A stretch of 64,000 bases of DNA from Actinomycetes bacterium (GCA_022601135.1 JAHZJB010000126.1:62001-126000), one strand, 5' to 3'; counted from the first letter of the stretch, positions 10,125 through 18,682 are shown. The notes: generated by a model from the letters alone, not told the origin. Translations and numbers: made by a program.

Positions 10125-11155
10125 CCACTTACGCTGCGGCCCGCGCTGTGCAGGTCGTTGCACGCCTCGATGACCCGGTCGACCATGCCGACCTCGGCCT
10201 TCTTCAGGTAGCTGCGCGGGTCGTAAACCTTCTTGTTGCCCACTTCGCCATCGACCTTGAGCACGCCGTCGTAGTTGGTGAAAAAGTGGCCGGCGATCTG
10301 GCGACTGAACGCGTATTGCATGTCGGTGTCGACGTTCATCTTGACCACGCCGTACTTCAAGGAGTCCTCGATCTCCGACTTGAGCGAGCCCGACCCCCCG
10401 TGGAACACGAAATCGAACGGCTGGGAGCCCTCCGGCAGACCCAGTTTCGCCGCGGCCACCTGCTGACCCTCGGCCAACACCTCCGGCTTGAGCACCACGT
10501 TGCCGGGCTTGTAGACGCCGTGCACGTTGCCGAAGGTCGCGGCCAGCAGATACTGGCCCTGCTCACCGGCGCCCAGGGCGTCGATGGTCTTCTCGAAGTC
10601 CTCGGCGCTGGTGTAGAGCTTTTCGTTGATCTCCGCCTCGACACCGTCCTCTTCGCCACCGACCACGCCGATCTCGATCTCCAGGATGATCTTGGCGGCC
10701 GCCGCCTGCTTGAGCAGTTCCTGCGCGATCGACAGGTTCTCGTCGATCGGCACCGCGGAGCCGTCCCACATGTGCGACTGGAACAACGGGTTACGACCCG
10801 CGCTTACCCTTTCGGTGGAGATCGCCAGGAGCGGCCGGACATAGCCGTCCAGCTTGTCCTTCGGGCAGTGGTCGGTGTGCAGCGCCACCGTGATCGGGTA
10901 CTTGTCGGCGACGATGTGCGCGAACTCGGCCAGCGCCACCGCGCCGGTGACCATGTCCTTGACCCCCAGGCCGGAACCGAATTCGGCACCGCCGGTGGAG
11001 AACTGGATGATTCCGTCGCTGCCCGCGTCGGCGAAGCCCTTGAGCGCGGCGTTAATGGTCTCCGACGATGTGCAGTTGACGGCCGGGAACGCGAACGAGT
11101 GCTCCTTGGCGCGGCCCAGCATCTCCGCATAGACCTCGGGCGTGGCGATGGGCAT
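10121..11155 (-). CDS. fba: Fructose-bisphosphate aldolase, class II
   Basis: Protein of 344 aa from ATG 11155, preceded by GAGAGGAA. Class II zinc-aldolase motifs: ALHTDHCPKDKLDGYV (first zinc His and catalytic Asp), NVHGVYKPGNVVL (zinc His), FHGGSGSL (phosphate-binding loop and zinc His) and NVDTDMQYAF. Cleaves fructose-1,6-bisphosphate to DHAP and glyceraldehyde-3-phosphate in glycolysis and the reverse in gluconeogenesis. Length equals that of the M. tuberculosis enzyme (Rv0363c). Downstream of the DUF368 gene on the same strand with 115 bases between, so it may have its own promoter. Confidence 0.98.
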   Translation of the reverse strand: MPIATPEVYAEMLGRAKEHSFAFPAVNCTSSETINAALKGFADAGSDGIIQFSTGGAEFGSGLGVKDMVTGAVALAEFAHIVADKYPITVALHTDHCPKDKLDGYVRPLLAISTERVSAGRNPLFQSHMWDGSAVPIDENLSIAQELLKQAAAAKIILEIEIGVVGGEEDGVEAEINEKLYTSAEDFEKTIDALGAGEQGQYLLAATFGNVHGVYKPGNVVLKPEVLAEGQQVAAAKLGLPEGSQPFDFVFHGGSGSLKSEIEDSLKYGVVKMNVDTDMQYAFSRQIAGHFFTNYDGVLKVDGEVGNKKVYDPRSYLKKAEVGMVDRVIEACNDLHSAGRSVSG

Positions 11156-11270
11156 AACTGGTTCCTCTCGGCTGTCCTGGCTTTACCGGCAGTATCTCAA
11201 GAACGATCCGACCTCACACGGCCAACGCCATTGCGCACCGCGCGCGACGCTCGTCGATCGCAGCATAGGC

Positions 11271-12218
11271 CTATCTGCGCTCGCCGAGTACGTCGCCAGA
11301 TCCCTCGAAGTCTGTCTGCTCCTCGGATATTCCCAGCCGGCGTTCGATGACAATCAGTCCCACGACGGCCAGAAATCCGGCGACGAACAACAGCAGCACC
11401 ATCGAGATGTCGGCGGCCGGGGCGAGCAGGTCGCGGTCGGGGGACTGCCAGGGCCAGAGCGCCCGAAGAGACCCCACCATGAGCCCCGTGATGACGACCA
11501 GCGTGCTGCGAGCCCGGTTAGCGAGTAGCCACCGCAGCAGCGTGACGAACGATGCGAGACCGATGGCCGCGCCGAGCCCGAAGAGTGCGATGTAGCCGAA
11601 CTCACGGTTATTGACAGCGCTCATGGTCGCCCCGTACATCCCGATGGACAGCAGCAGGAATGAGCCGGAGACTCCGGGCAACACGAGGGCGCAGATCGCA
11701 ACGGCGGCCGCCAGGACGATCACGATCGGGCTCGGGTCGGCGATATTTGCCGGCGGCACACCCGTGAGCCAGAACAGGAAGACCGCGGCCACCAACCCGA
11801 CGGCGAAATCCTTCGCGCGCCAGTGGCCCGGTGCGGTACGGATCACCATATGTGCTGGTACGTACACACCCGCCAGCACAAGTCCGAAAAACAACGCCCG
11901 CATCTGGACCGGATGCTCCTCGAGCAGCGGCTCGAGGAATCGCGCTCCCAGAATCAGCGCGCTGACCATGCCGATCGCCACCGGGATCAGGATTCGCCAC
12001 GGCAGACTTCGGAAAGTGGCCATGGAGGCGCGCGCGGAAGCTTTCCCGGTACCTAGGCCGACCAGTTGCCGCAGGGAGAGCACGCAATTGGCGATCGCGC
12101 CGATCAAAGTCTCATAAAGGCCGACGATCAGCGCGACCGTTCCGCCACTCACGCCGGGGATGACTTCGGCAACGCCCATCAGTGCACCGCGGATTAGGTT
12201 GATGACAGTTCGAAGCAC
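11271..12218 (-). CDS. DUF368 family integral membrane protein
   Basis: Protein of 315 aa from ATG 12218 with eight to ten hydrophobic segments. The N-terminus RGALMGVAEVIPGVSGGTVALIVGLYE and the second-half repeat VLPGVSGSFLLLSIGMY are the two PGVSG loops that define DUF368 and suggest an inverted-repeat transporter fold. Members of this family have been linked to polyprenyl-phosphate recycling across the membrane in other bacteria; that role here is by analogy only. It sits between fba and a divergent DedA gene, another family implicated in undecaprenyl-phosphate flipping. Confidence 0.85.
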   Translation of the reverse strand: MLRTVINLIRGALMGVAEVIPGVSGGTVALIVGLYETLIGAIANCVLSLRQLVGLGTGKASARASMATFRSLPWRILIPVAIGMVSALILGARFLEPLLEEHPVQMRALFFGLVLAGVYVPAHMVIRTAPGHWRAKDFAVGLVAAVFLFWLTGVPPANIADPSPIVIVLAAAVAICALVLPGVSGSFLLLSIGMYGATMSAVNNREFGYIALFGLGAAIGLASFVTLLRWLLANRARSTLVVITGLMVGSLRALWPWQSPDRDLLAPAADISMVLLLFVAGFLAVVGLIVIERRLGISEEQTDFEGSGDVLGERR

Positions 12219-12306
12219 GCGATCACGCTATCGGTTGTGGCCGCGATTCTGCGCGACCTTGAGGAGCCGTTCCTGAGCAGGCTATACGCCGGTAGCCTTG
12301 CAACCC

Positions 12307-13026
12307 GTGGCGGTCGACATACTCGCGCTGATGCCCGACTCCATGGACCCGATCAACCTCCTCGGCTCCTTCGGCACCTGGGCGCTGATCGGTCTGCTGG
12401 TGGTCGTGTTCGTCGAATCAGGGGTGCTGTTTCCGATCCTGCCCGGCGATTCGCTGCTGTTCGTGGCGGGGATGCTCGCTGCCGGCACTGCCGCAGCGGC
12501 CCATGAGGGGACCGTCCAAGCCAACTTCGCGCTCTGGCAACTGCTGGTGTTCATCCCGATCGCTGCGGTGCTCGGAGGCCAGGTCGGCTACTGGACTGGA
12601 CGCAAAGTCGGCACCGCGATGTTCAAGCCCAATGCGCGCTTCCTGAAGCAGCGCTATCTCGACGAGGCCCATCTGTTCTTCGAACAACGCGGGCCGTTCG
12701 CGATCGTCATCGCACGGTTCGTGCCGGTCGTGCGCACCCTGGCCCCTATCACCGCCGGCGCGGCGCGGATGAACTACGGGGTGTTCACGCTGTACAACGC
12801 CGTCGGCGCGACCGTGTGGGGTGTCGGCCTGACGGTGCTGGGGTACTGGCTGGGCCGTTTCGAGATCGTCCAGAAACTGCTCGAACCGATCATCATCGGG
12901 ATCGTAGTGATCTCGGTGCTGCCCATGGCCATCGAGTGGTATCAGCGCCGCAAGGCCGCAAAGCAAACCGACGGTGCGGCCGAGCCGCAGTCCCCGCCGA
13001 ACGTGAAGCCATCTTCACACCCGTAG
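12307..13026 (+). CDS. DedA family membrane protein, Rv0364-like
   Basis: Protein of 239 aa if started at GTG 12307; TTG 12298 is also in frame and no clear ribosome site decides. Features: VESGVLFPILPGDSLLFVAG in the N-terminal re-entrant region, ARFVPVVRTLAPITAGAARMNY (the conserved Arg and R-x3-P motif of DedA proteins) and a long final membrane helix. The tail (QRRKAAKQTDGAAEPQ) is charged and cytosolic. DedA proteins are proposed lipid-carrier flippases coupled to the proton gradient. Divergent from DUF368 and convergent with a GH76 gene, as in Rv0364/Rv0365c. Confidence 0.88.
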   Translation: MAVDILALMPDSMDPINLLGSFGTWALIGLLVVVFVESGVLFPILPGDSLLFVAGMLAAGTAAAAHEGTVQANFALWQLLVFIPIAAVLGGQVGYWTGRKVGTAMFKPNARFLKQRYLDEAHLFFEQRGPFAIVIARFVPVVRTLAPITAGAARMNYGVFTLYNAVGATVWGVGLTVLGYWLGRFEIVQKLLEPIIIGIVVISVLPMAIEWYQRRKAAKQTDGAAEPQSPPNVKPSSHP

Positions 13027-13050
13027 GGCGAGCGTGAGGCTGACTTCACG
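13002..13050. repeat. Two tandem copies of a 7-4-7 hairpin motif (CGTGAAG-N4-CTTCACG)
   Basis: Copy one, 13002-13019, has stem GTGAAG/CTTCAC around CCAT and lies in the last codons of the DedA gene. Copy two, 13033-13050, has stem CGTGAGG/CTTCACG around CTGA with one G-T pair. A third copy lies at 53780-53797. They sit between convergent genes, so they may act in transcript ending, though no T-run follows. Confidence 0.65.
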
Positions 13051-13053
13051 CCC

Positions 13054-13100
13054 GGCCGGCTCGCGTTGCCACCGGCCGACTCGCGTTGCCACCAGCCGAC
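13054..13100. repeat. 20-bp tandem repeat, two copies plus a partial third
   Basis: GGCCGGCTCGCGTTGCCACC (13054-13073) is followed by a copy with one change (13074-13093) and by a 7-base remnant AGCCGAC. It fills the gap between the hairpins and the end of the GH76 gene. No coding role. Confidence 0.8.
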
Positions 13101-13108
13101 GAGCGCGG

Positions 13109-14218
13109 TCACTGATCGTCGTGCGCGACGGTGTAGGCGGCTTCCATCAACATCCATCCCGCCAACTGCACCGACAGGTCGCGTTCCGGAATCGCCGAAG
13201 AGTTCACCGCACCCTCGATGAACTGCGCCTCCTTTGTCGTGGCCGTCGGGAGTTCGGCGAAGCGATCCCAGAACGCGCTGAACAACGGAAGATCCTCAGC
13301 GGTCTGGCGATGATCCCAGGCCGCCCGTGCGGAGGCGAGTACCACCGAACGCGCGGTACGGCGAGCTTTCTCGTCCTCGGGTCCACGCCGGGGTAGCGCG
13401 GTGGCGACCAACGCCAGATAGCGCGCCAGGATCCCGTTGAACAGCCCGCCGTCGTCGCCGCCGGCGCCGGTGATCACACCGTCGGGTGCCATGTGCGCGG
13501 AGACCGCAGCCACCAACCGGTGCACCCGTTCGGCATGCCTGGGATCCTCGGTGCGCGCGGCGAGTTCGGTTTCCAATCCGAGCACGACGCCCTGGCAGTA
13601 CGTGTACTGCGCCCGGACCAGCGAGCCCGCCTTGATCCCATCGAAGACCAGGTGGGTCTCCGGGTCGATCAGCGTCTCGTCGATCCAGTCGGCCATCTGC
13701 TGTGCTCGCCGCAGCCGGTCCTCATGACGGGCGAGGAAGATGCCGGCCGGCCCGTTGGCCGGTGCGTTGAAGAATTGGTCCTGTTTGCGCCAGGGTATTC
13801 CACCGCCGTCCTCGGGCACCCAGGCAGTGAGGAACTGCTCAGCCAGCTTGTTCAGCGCTTTGGGGCGACCCACCCCGGTCAGCCGTCCCGCCCGCTCCAG
13901 CGCCAGCGCCAACCACGCCATGTCGTCGTAGTAGTCGTTGACCCAGGAACCGAGGTTACGTAGGCGATGCCCGCGAATCTGGCGGGCGATCGACTTCAGG
14001 CGCTCGGGTCGAGGGTCACGCAGCTGCGCATCGACCAGGTTGTCCAGCAGGTGGGCCTGCCACCAATAATGCCAGGTTCCGAACCGCCGGTGTTTCTTGG
14101 CAGCGGGCCAGGCGACGACGCCCAGTTGCGTGCCCGGTATCCCCCACAGTCTCGCGACGTGCCGATTGACGATCGCAGTCTCCGCGCTGGCGGCACGGTT
14201 GGCCCACAACTGATCCAT
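13109..14218 (-). CDS. Glycoside hydrolase family 76 protein, Rv0365c-like
   Basis: Protein of 369 aa from ATG 14218 (MDQLWANRAASAE). The motif NDYYDDMAWLALAL carries the Asp-Asp pair (98-99) that is catalytic in GH76 alpha-1,6-mannanases; further hallmarks are FFNAPANGPAGIFLAR and QYTYCQGVVLGLETELA. It is predicted to act on alpha-1,6-mannan, which mycobacteria have in lipomannan and lipoarabinomannan. No signal peptide is visible, so it may be intracellular. Last gene before the convergent DedA gene; the TetR-MFS pair diverges from it. Confidence 0.88.
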   Translation of the reverse strand: MDQLWANRAASAETAIVNRHVARLWGIPGTQLGVVAWPAAKKHRRFGTWHYWWQAHLLDNLVDAQLRDPRPERLKSIARQIRGHRLRNLGSWVNDYYDDMAWLALALERAGRLTGVGRPKALNKLAEQFLTAWVPEDGGGIPWRKQDQFFNAPANGPAGIFLARHEDRLRRAQQMADWIDETLIDPETHLVFDGIKAGSLVRAQYTYCQGVVLGLETELAARTEDPRHAERVHRLVAAVSAHMAPDGVITGAGGDDGGLFNGILARYLALVATALPRRGPEDEKARRTARSVVLASARAAWDHRQTAEDLPLFSAFWDRFAELPTATTKEAQFIEGAVNSSAIPERDLSVQLAGWMLMEAAYTVAHDDQ

Positions 14219-14298
14219 GCCGCTAATCCTGCCTCACCCGGAGGGATGCCGGGAGGGTCCGACCAGACCCGGATGATACATATACGTCTCAAAAGAGC

Positions 14299-14304
14299 TA
14301 TAGT
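14299..14304 (+). promoter_or_regulatory. -10 box of the TetR-MFS operon, leaderless
   Basis: TATAGT lies 6 bases before ATG 14311, a spacing that puts the start of transcription at or near the first base of the start codon. No ribosome-binding site precedes the ATG, which agrees with a leaderless mRNA. Confidence 0.6.
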
Positions 14305-14310
14305 CGTTTC

Positions 14311-14853
14311 ATGTCAGTCACTCGCGACCAGCTACTGCGGGCCGCGGCGGACTTCCTCGGGCGGCGTCCGAACGCCACCCAGGACGAGATCGCCGCCGCC
14401 GTCGGCGTCAGCCGGGCGACCCTGCACCGGCACTTCGCCGGCCGGCTGGCCCTGATGGAGGCGTTGGACGACCTCGCCATCGACGAAATGCGGACGGTAC
14501 TGAAAACCGCCCGGCTGACCGAAGGGTTGGCGACCGAGGCCCTTCGGCGGCTGATCTCGGCATGCCAACCGGTGTCGCCGTACCTGGGTCTGCTCTACAG
14601 CCAGAGCCAGGAACTGGACCTCGACAACACGATCCAAGCGTGGCGAGAGATCGACGAGGAGATCACCGCGCTGTTCCAGCGGGGCCAGCAAGACGCGGAC
14701 TTCCGGCCCGACCTGACCGCCGCATGGCTCACCGAGGCCTTCTACAGCCTGGTCGGCGGTACCGCGTGGGCTATCCGGGCGGGCCGCGTCGCAGAGCGTG
14801 ATTTCGACCGACTCATCACCGAACTTCTACTGCACGGAGTCCACACCTCATGA
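14311..14853 (+). CDS. TetR/AcrR family repressor, LfrR-like
   Basis: Protein of 180 aa from ATG 14311. N-terminal helix-turn-helix: ATQDEIAAAVGVSRATLHRHF (about residues 22-42); the rest is a helical ligand domain. Overlaps the MFS gene by ATGA, so the two are co-translated. In M. smegmatis an equivalent TetR (LfrR) represses the fluoroquinolone/dye pump LfrA; the MFS protein downstream is LfrA-like, so autorepression and drug-induced release are likely. No clear dyad could be fixed in the short divergent space to GH76. Confidence 0.88.
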   Translation: MSVTRDQLLRAAADFLGRRPNATQDEIAAAVGVSRATLHRHFAGRLALMEALDDLAIDEMRTVLKTARLTEGLATEALRRLISACQPVSPYLGLLYSQSQELDLDNTIQAWREIDEEITALFQRGQQDADFRPDLTAAWLTEAFYSLVGGTAWAIRAGRVAERDFDRLITELLLHGVHTS

Positions 14854-16829
14854 AACGCCGCTGGTTGGGTCTCGGCATCCTTGCCATTGCCGTGCTGATC
14901 ATCGGCGTCGACGGCACGGTTCTCGCGCTGGCGACTCCGTTCATCAGCGCAGACCTCGGCGCCACCGGCACCCAGATCCTCTGGATCGGTGACATCTACT
15001 CGTTCGTTCTGGCCGGCCTGCTGATCAGCATGGGCAGCCTCGGAGACCGTATCGGCCACAAGAGGCTGCTCCTCTGCGGCGCGACGGCTTTCGCAATCGC
15101 CTCGGCCATCACGGCGTACTCGTCGACACCGGAGATGCTGATCGGAACCCGGGCCCTGCTGGGCATGGCCGGCGCGACGCTGACGCCTGCCACGCTGGCA
15201 TTGATCCGCGGACTGTTTCCCGATCAGCGGGAGCGCAGCATCGCCGTCGGGGTGTGGGCGTCGGCCTTCTCGGCGGGCGCCGCGCTGGGCCCGGTCGTCG
15301 GCGGGGTGCTGCTCGAGCACTTCTGGTGGGGATCGGTTTTCCTGATCAACATCCCGGTGATGGTCATTCTGGTCGTCAGCGGATTCGTGTTGCTGCCCGA
15401 GAACCGCAACCCCGAACCCGGCCCGTGGGATCTGCCCAGCGTGGCGATGTCCATGCTGGGGATGCTCGGCGTGGTGTACGGAATCAAGGAGGGCTTCACC
15501 GGGCTGGCACATGGCCTCCACCTCGACGCCATCCTGGCTGGTGCCATCGGTCTGACCGCGTTGACCCTCTTCATCCGGCGCCAGCTGCGACTACCCGCGC
15601 CGCTGATCGACGTTCGCCTGTTCCGTAATCCGGTGTTTTCCGGCGTGGTGTCCGCGAACCTGTTGTCGGTCATGGGCCTGTCCGGGTTGGTGTTCTTCTT
15701 GTCGCAGTACTTCCAGCTGGTGCACGGTTACGGTCCACTCAAGGCGGGCCTGGCCGAGTTGCCGGCCGCGGTGACGGCCACCGTGTTCGGCGTGCTCGCC
15801 GGAGTGGCCGTGCGCCATATCTCCCACCGCGTGGTGCTCACCACCGGCCTGGCGCTGGTCGGCGTCGCGATGGCTTCGCTGGTGGCGTCGCTGACGCTGT
15901 TCACCCCCGCCACGCCGTACCTACCCCTGGGCGGCGCGCTGTTCATTGTCGGCATGGGTCTGGGTCTGGCGTTCACCGCCGCCAGCGACGTCATCCTGGC
16001 CAGCGTTCCCAAGGAGCGCGCCGGCTCGGCGGCCGCGGTCTCCGAAACGGCCTACGAACTCGGAATGGCGCTGGGCATCGCGACCCTGGGCTCAATACTC
16101 ACCGCCGTGTACCGAACCGTCGACATCGCGCCGAGCCTCCCCGCCGACGTGGCCGCCGGGGCGCGGGATTCGTTGCCCGGAGCTGTCGAGGCCGCGGCGA
16201 CGCTGCCGGCCAACCAAGGGGCCGAGTTACTCACGGCGGCCAAGGCGGCGTTCACTTCCGGCCTTGCCGTCGCGTCCGGGTTCGGCGCGGCGCTGCTGCT
16301 CGCGTCGGCGGTCGCGGTCTGGCTGTTGTTGCGACCCTCGAAACCCGGGTCCGATGTCGGCAGCTTCCCGGCCCGGTCACCAGGCCCGGTCGAGGTCGGC
16401 GTGCTGACGGATCCAGGTGTGCATGGCGATCCCCGCGGCGACGGCCGCGTTGATGCTGCGGGTGGAGCCGAACTGGGCGATCGACACCGTCAAGCTGGCG
16501 CCCGCGCACGCCTCGGGTGTGATGCCCGGGCCCTCCTGGCCGAAGACCAGCAGGCAGCTGAGCGGCAGGGTGGCGTCTTCGATGCGCGCAGCCCCGGGGA
16601 CGTTGTCGACCGCCACGACGACCAAACCGGCCTGGGCGGCGAAGCTCAGCAGGCCGGCGGTCGTCTCGTGATGGCGCAGCCGCTGATACCGGTCGGTGAC
16701 CATGGCCCCGCGCCGATTCCAGCGCCTTCGGCCCACGATGTGGACGGTATCGACCGCGAAAGCGTTCGCGGTCCGCACCACCGCGCCGATGTTCGCGTCA
16801 TTCCCGAAGTTCTCGATGGCCACGTGTAG
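14850..16829 (+). CDS. DHA2-type MFS drug efflux transporter (LfrA/SmvA-like) with unexpected long C-terminal extension
   Basis: Starts at ATG 14850 inside the TetR stop. Residues 1-500 form a typical 14-helix DHA2 exporter: VLIIGVDGTVLALATPFI in TM1, MGSLGDRIGHKRLLL (motif A), LIRGLFPDQRERSIAVGVWAS and ASAFSAGAALGPVVGGVLLE (motif C), AAAVSETAYELGMALG. It probably expels quaternary ammonium compounds, dyes or fluoroquinolones. The core ends near WLLLRPSKPG (about 16350), yet no stop is met until 16829, so the frame runs about 150 codons through the SpoU methyltransferase gene on the other strand. That tail has no membrane helix or recognisable domain; a lost stop or sequence error is likely. 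Confidence 0.88.
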   Translation: MKRRWLGLGILAIAVLIIGVDGTVLALATPFISADLGATGTQILWIGDIYSFVLAGLLISMGSLGDRIGHKRLLLCGATAFAIASAITAYSSTPEMLIGTRALLGMAGATLTPATLALIRGLFPDQRERSIAVGVWASAFSAGAALGPVVGGVLLEHFWWGSVFLINIPVMVILVVSGFVLLPENRNPEPGPWDLPSVAMSMLGMLGVVYGIKEGFTGLAHGLHLDAILAGAIGLTALTLFIRRQLRLPAPLIDVRLFRNPVFSGVVSANLLSVMGLSGLVFFLSQYFQLVHGYGPLKAGLAELPAAVTATVFGVLAGVAVRHISHRVVLTTGLALVGVAMASLVASLTLFTPATPYLPLGGALFIVGMGLGLAFTAASDVILASVPKERAGSAAAVSETAYELGMALGIATLGSILTAVYRTVDIAPSLPADVAAGARDSLPGAVEAAATLPANQGAELLTAAKAAFTSGLAVASGFGAALLLASAVAVWLLLRPSKPGSDVGSFPARSPGPVEVGVLTDPGVHGDPRGDGRVDAAGGAELGDRHRQAGARARLGCDARALLAEDQQAAERQGGVFDARSPGDVVDRHDDQTGLGGEAQQAGGRLVMAQPLIPVGDHGPAPIPAPSAHDVDGIDRESVRGPHHRADVRVIPEVLDGHV

Positions 16830-17033
16830 CCGGTGCCGCCGCTGGTCGATGTCCGCGATGATGGCTTCGCGGGTCCAATAACGGTATTCGTCAACAACAT
16901 TACGGGTATCACCGGCAGCCAGCAGCTCCGGGTCGTACCTGGTGTCCGCCGGGGGCGGACCCGCCCAGGGGCCGACCCCGCGCCCTTCCCCCCACTCGGT
17001 GGGGCCGGCCACGTCGGGGTCAGATTCAGCCAT
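16377..17033 (-). CDS. SpoU/TrmH-family RNA 2'-O-methyltransferase, Rv0380c-like
   Basis: Protein of 218 aa starting MAESDPDVAGPTEWGEG at ATG 17033, 5 bases after the SDR stop. SPOUT motifs are present: NDANIGAVVRTANAFAV (motif 1), VFGQEGPGI (motif 2) and STRSINAAVAAGIAMHTW (motif 3), which form the trefoil knot and SAM site. Predicted to methylate a 2'-OH of rRNA or tRNA; the exact nucleotide is unknown. Third gene of an apparent operon with the Rv0383c-like gene and the SDR. Its 3' two thirds lie antisense to the read-through frame of the MFS gene. Confidence 0.93.
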   Translation of the reverse strand: MAESDPDVAGPTEWGEGRGVGPWAGPPPADTRYDPELLAAGDTRNVVDEYRYWTREAIIADIDQRRHRLHVAIENFGNDANIGAVVRTANAFAVDTVHIVGRRRWNRRGAMVTDRYQRLRHHETTAGLLSFAAQAGLVVVAVDNVPGAARIEDATLPLSCLLVFGQEGPGITPEACAGASLTVSIAQFGSTRSINAAVAAGIAMHTWIRQHADLDRAW

Positions 17034-17038
17034 CTTTC

Positions 17039-17815
17039 TCAGGTACGGCCACGGCCCTTGCCCACCACTCTCGTCATGGCGCGCACCAGCTTGCGGGGCA
17101 CCATTCGCCCGCCGGTGGTCAGTGCCTTGTATTGCATTCCCGGGATGATGACAATCTTGCCCTTGGCCAGGTCGGCCATGGTCTCGCGAACCACGTCGTC
17201 GACCTCGAGCCACAAGAACGACGCGGTCCCTGCCATATCGATACCGGCCCGCGCATGAAACTCGGTGTGGACGAACCCCGGACACAGCGCGTGCACACCG
17301 ACGCCCGTCCCACCCAGCCCGTTGGCCAGGCCCTCGGAGAATGAAACCACCCACGCCTTGGAGGCCGAATACGTGGAACCGCGCCCCGGCAGCAGCCCGG
17401 CGACGCTGGCCACGTTGAGCACCGTTCCTGCCCCCTCGGCCAGCATTGCCGGCAGGGCGGCATGGGTCAGCTGCATGACCGCGGTGACGTTGACGTCAAG
17501 TTGAGCCTTTAGCACGTCGAACTCGACAGACCAGAACTCCCCGGAGGTCCCGATCCCCGCGTTGTTCACCAGAACCCGGACCCCGGCACGCAGCCGTTCG
17601 GCGACCCTGGCTCGGTCGTCGGCCACCGCCAGGTCGGCGGGAATCACCTCGACCTCGGCGCCGGCTTCGTCGCGCAACTCGGCGGCCAACCGTTTCAGCC
17701 GTTCGACGTCGCGGGCGACCAGCACCAGGTCGTAGCCGTCGACCGCGTAGCGGCGGGCGAAACCTTCGCCGAGCCCAGAGGTAGGCCCGGTGATCAGTGC
17801 GACGGGGCGTGGCAT
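17039..17815 (-). CDS. Short-chain dehydrogenase/reductase (SDR)
   Basis: Protein of 258 aa from ATG 17815. Classical SDR: LITGPTSGLGEGFA cofactor loop (residues 8-21), VLVNNAGIG, and catalytic S...YSASK with Tyr/Lys. The C-terminal part (RKLVRAMTRVVGKGRGRT) is basic. It resembles mycobacterial fatty-acyl or keto reductases of the classical type, with substrate undetermined. Preceded by 14 bases after the Rv0383c-like gene and followed after 5 bases by the methyltransferase gene, so the three are probably one transcript. Confidence 0.88.
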   Translation of the reverse strand: MPRPVALITGPTSGLGEGFARRYAVDGYDLVLVARDVERLKRLAAELRDEAGAEVEVIPADLAVADDRARVAERLRAGVRVLVNNAGIGTSGEFWSVEFDVLKAQLDVNVTAVMQLTHAALPAMLAEGAGTVLNVASVAGLLPGRGSTYSASKAWVVSFSEGLANGLGGTGVGVHALCPGFVHTEFHARAGIDMAGTASFLWLEVDDVVRETMADLAKGKIVIIPGMQYKALTTGGRMVPRKLVRAMTRVVGKGRGRT

Positions 17816-17829
17816 GCCCCAGAGAATAC

Positions 17830-18682
17830 TTACCGCTGATAGTTCGGCGACTGCCGACCGTTACGCGACGACGGTGGTTCCCGACGCGCCGGCTCGGGCC
17901 GGGCCGGGTCGGCACCAGGCCTGTCGGTGTCAGGTCGCGCGACGTATTGGCCCACATCGGCGCGCCCCGGCGGCTGGTCCGACATCCCCGGCCCCAACTC
18001 GGCAGGCGCGGGCGTGACCGGACGGCTTGGCGACCCGGCTCGGCGGGCGACGGGCTGACCCGCGGCGGCCGCCGGCATCGGTGGCAGCACCCTCAGCAGA
18101 TCGTTGAACTGACGCACGGTACGCAGACCATCGTCCCACTGGGCGCGACCGCTGGTGACGGGCATGCTGACCAGCGTCCAGTTCTGTTCGTTCCACATCG
18201 TCTCGGCGCATTCCGGCGCGGTGTGCGCGAACGTGACCATCCTGCGGTCGCACGCTCGTCGGGCCGCGTCGAGGTTGGTCGAGTAGACCATCCGGGGGGC
18301 CGATGGCGCCGAGCAGCCAGACGTCACTCTCCCGCGGTTCCTTGATGCCTTTGAGCCGCATGTCGACGACGACGTTGGTGCCGACTTTGCGGTGCAGCGC
18401 GATCACGGTCGCAACGTCGTCGAGGTCGAAGATGAAGACCGCCTCGCCCCTGATCTGGCCGAGGACCACGTTGCGCGCCGTCACGTCACCGACGGTCGAC
18501 ATCACACCGCGCTTCCAGCGCTTGACGATGTCGGTGGACTCCGGCTCATAGTCGAATCCGTGCGACTTCGCCCAAGACTTGCGGCGTCGACCCAGACCCC
18601 GACGCCTGTCGAGGTCTACGTACAGCAAGACGGCCGCACCCACGAAGCAGAGTGCGGACAGCGTGAACCAAAGCGGAACCAT
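17830..18682 (-). pseudogene. Rv0383c-like membrane-anchored protein, split by a one-base frameshift in a G6 run
   Basis: The reading frame from ATG 18682 (MVPLWFTLSALCFVGAAVLLYVD) is good to about residue 129 (LLGAIGP), then becomes nonsense. The other minus frame picks up exactly there with RMVYSTNLDAARRACDRR and continues to a stop at 17830. The junction is six G on the plus strand, 18294-18299; five would restore one frame of about 283 residues, the length I remember for Rv0383c. The protein has one N-terminal membrane helix (about 4-22), a conserved domain and a disordered Pro/Arg tail. Function unknown. Either a homopolymer sequencing error or a recent mutation. Confidence 0.85.

Noticed and set aside
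10094..11350. Plus-strand frame of 418 codons
   Set aside because: Antisense shadow of fba; composition lacks any family motif.
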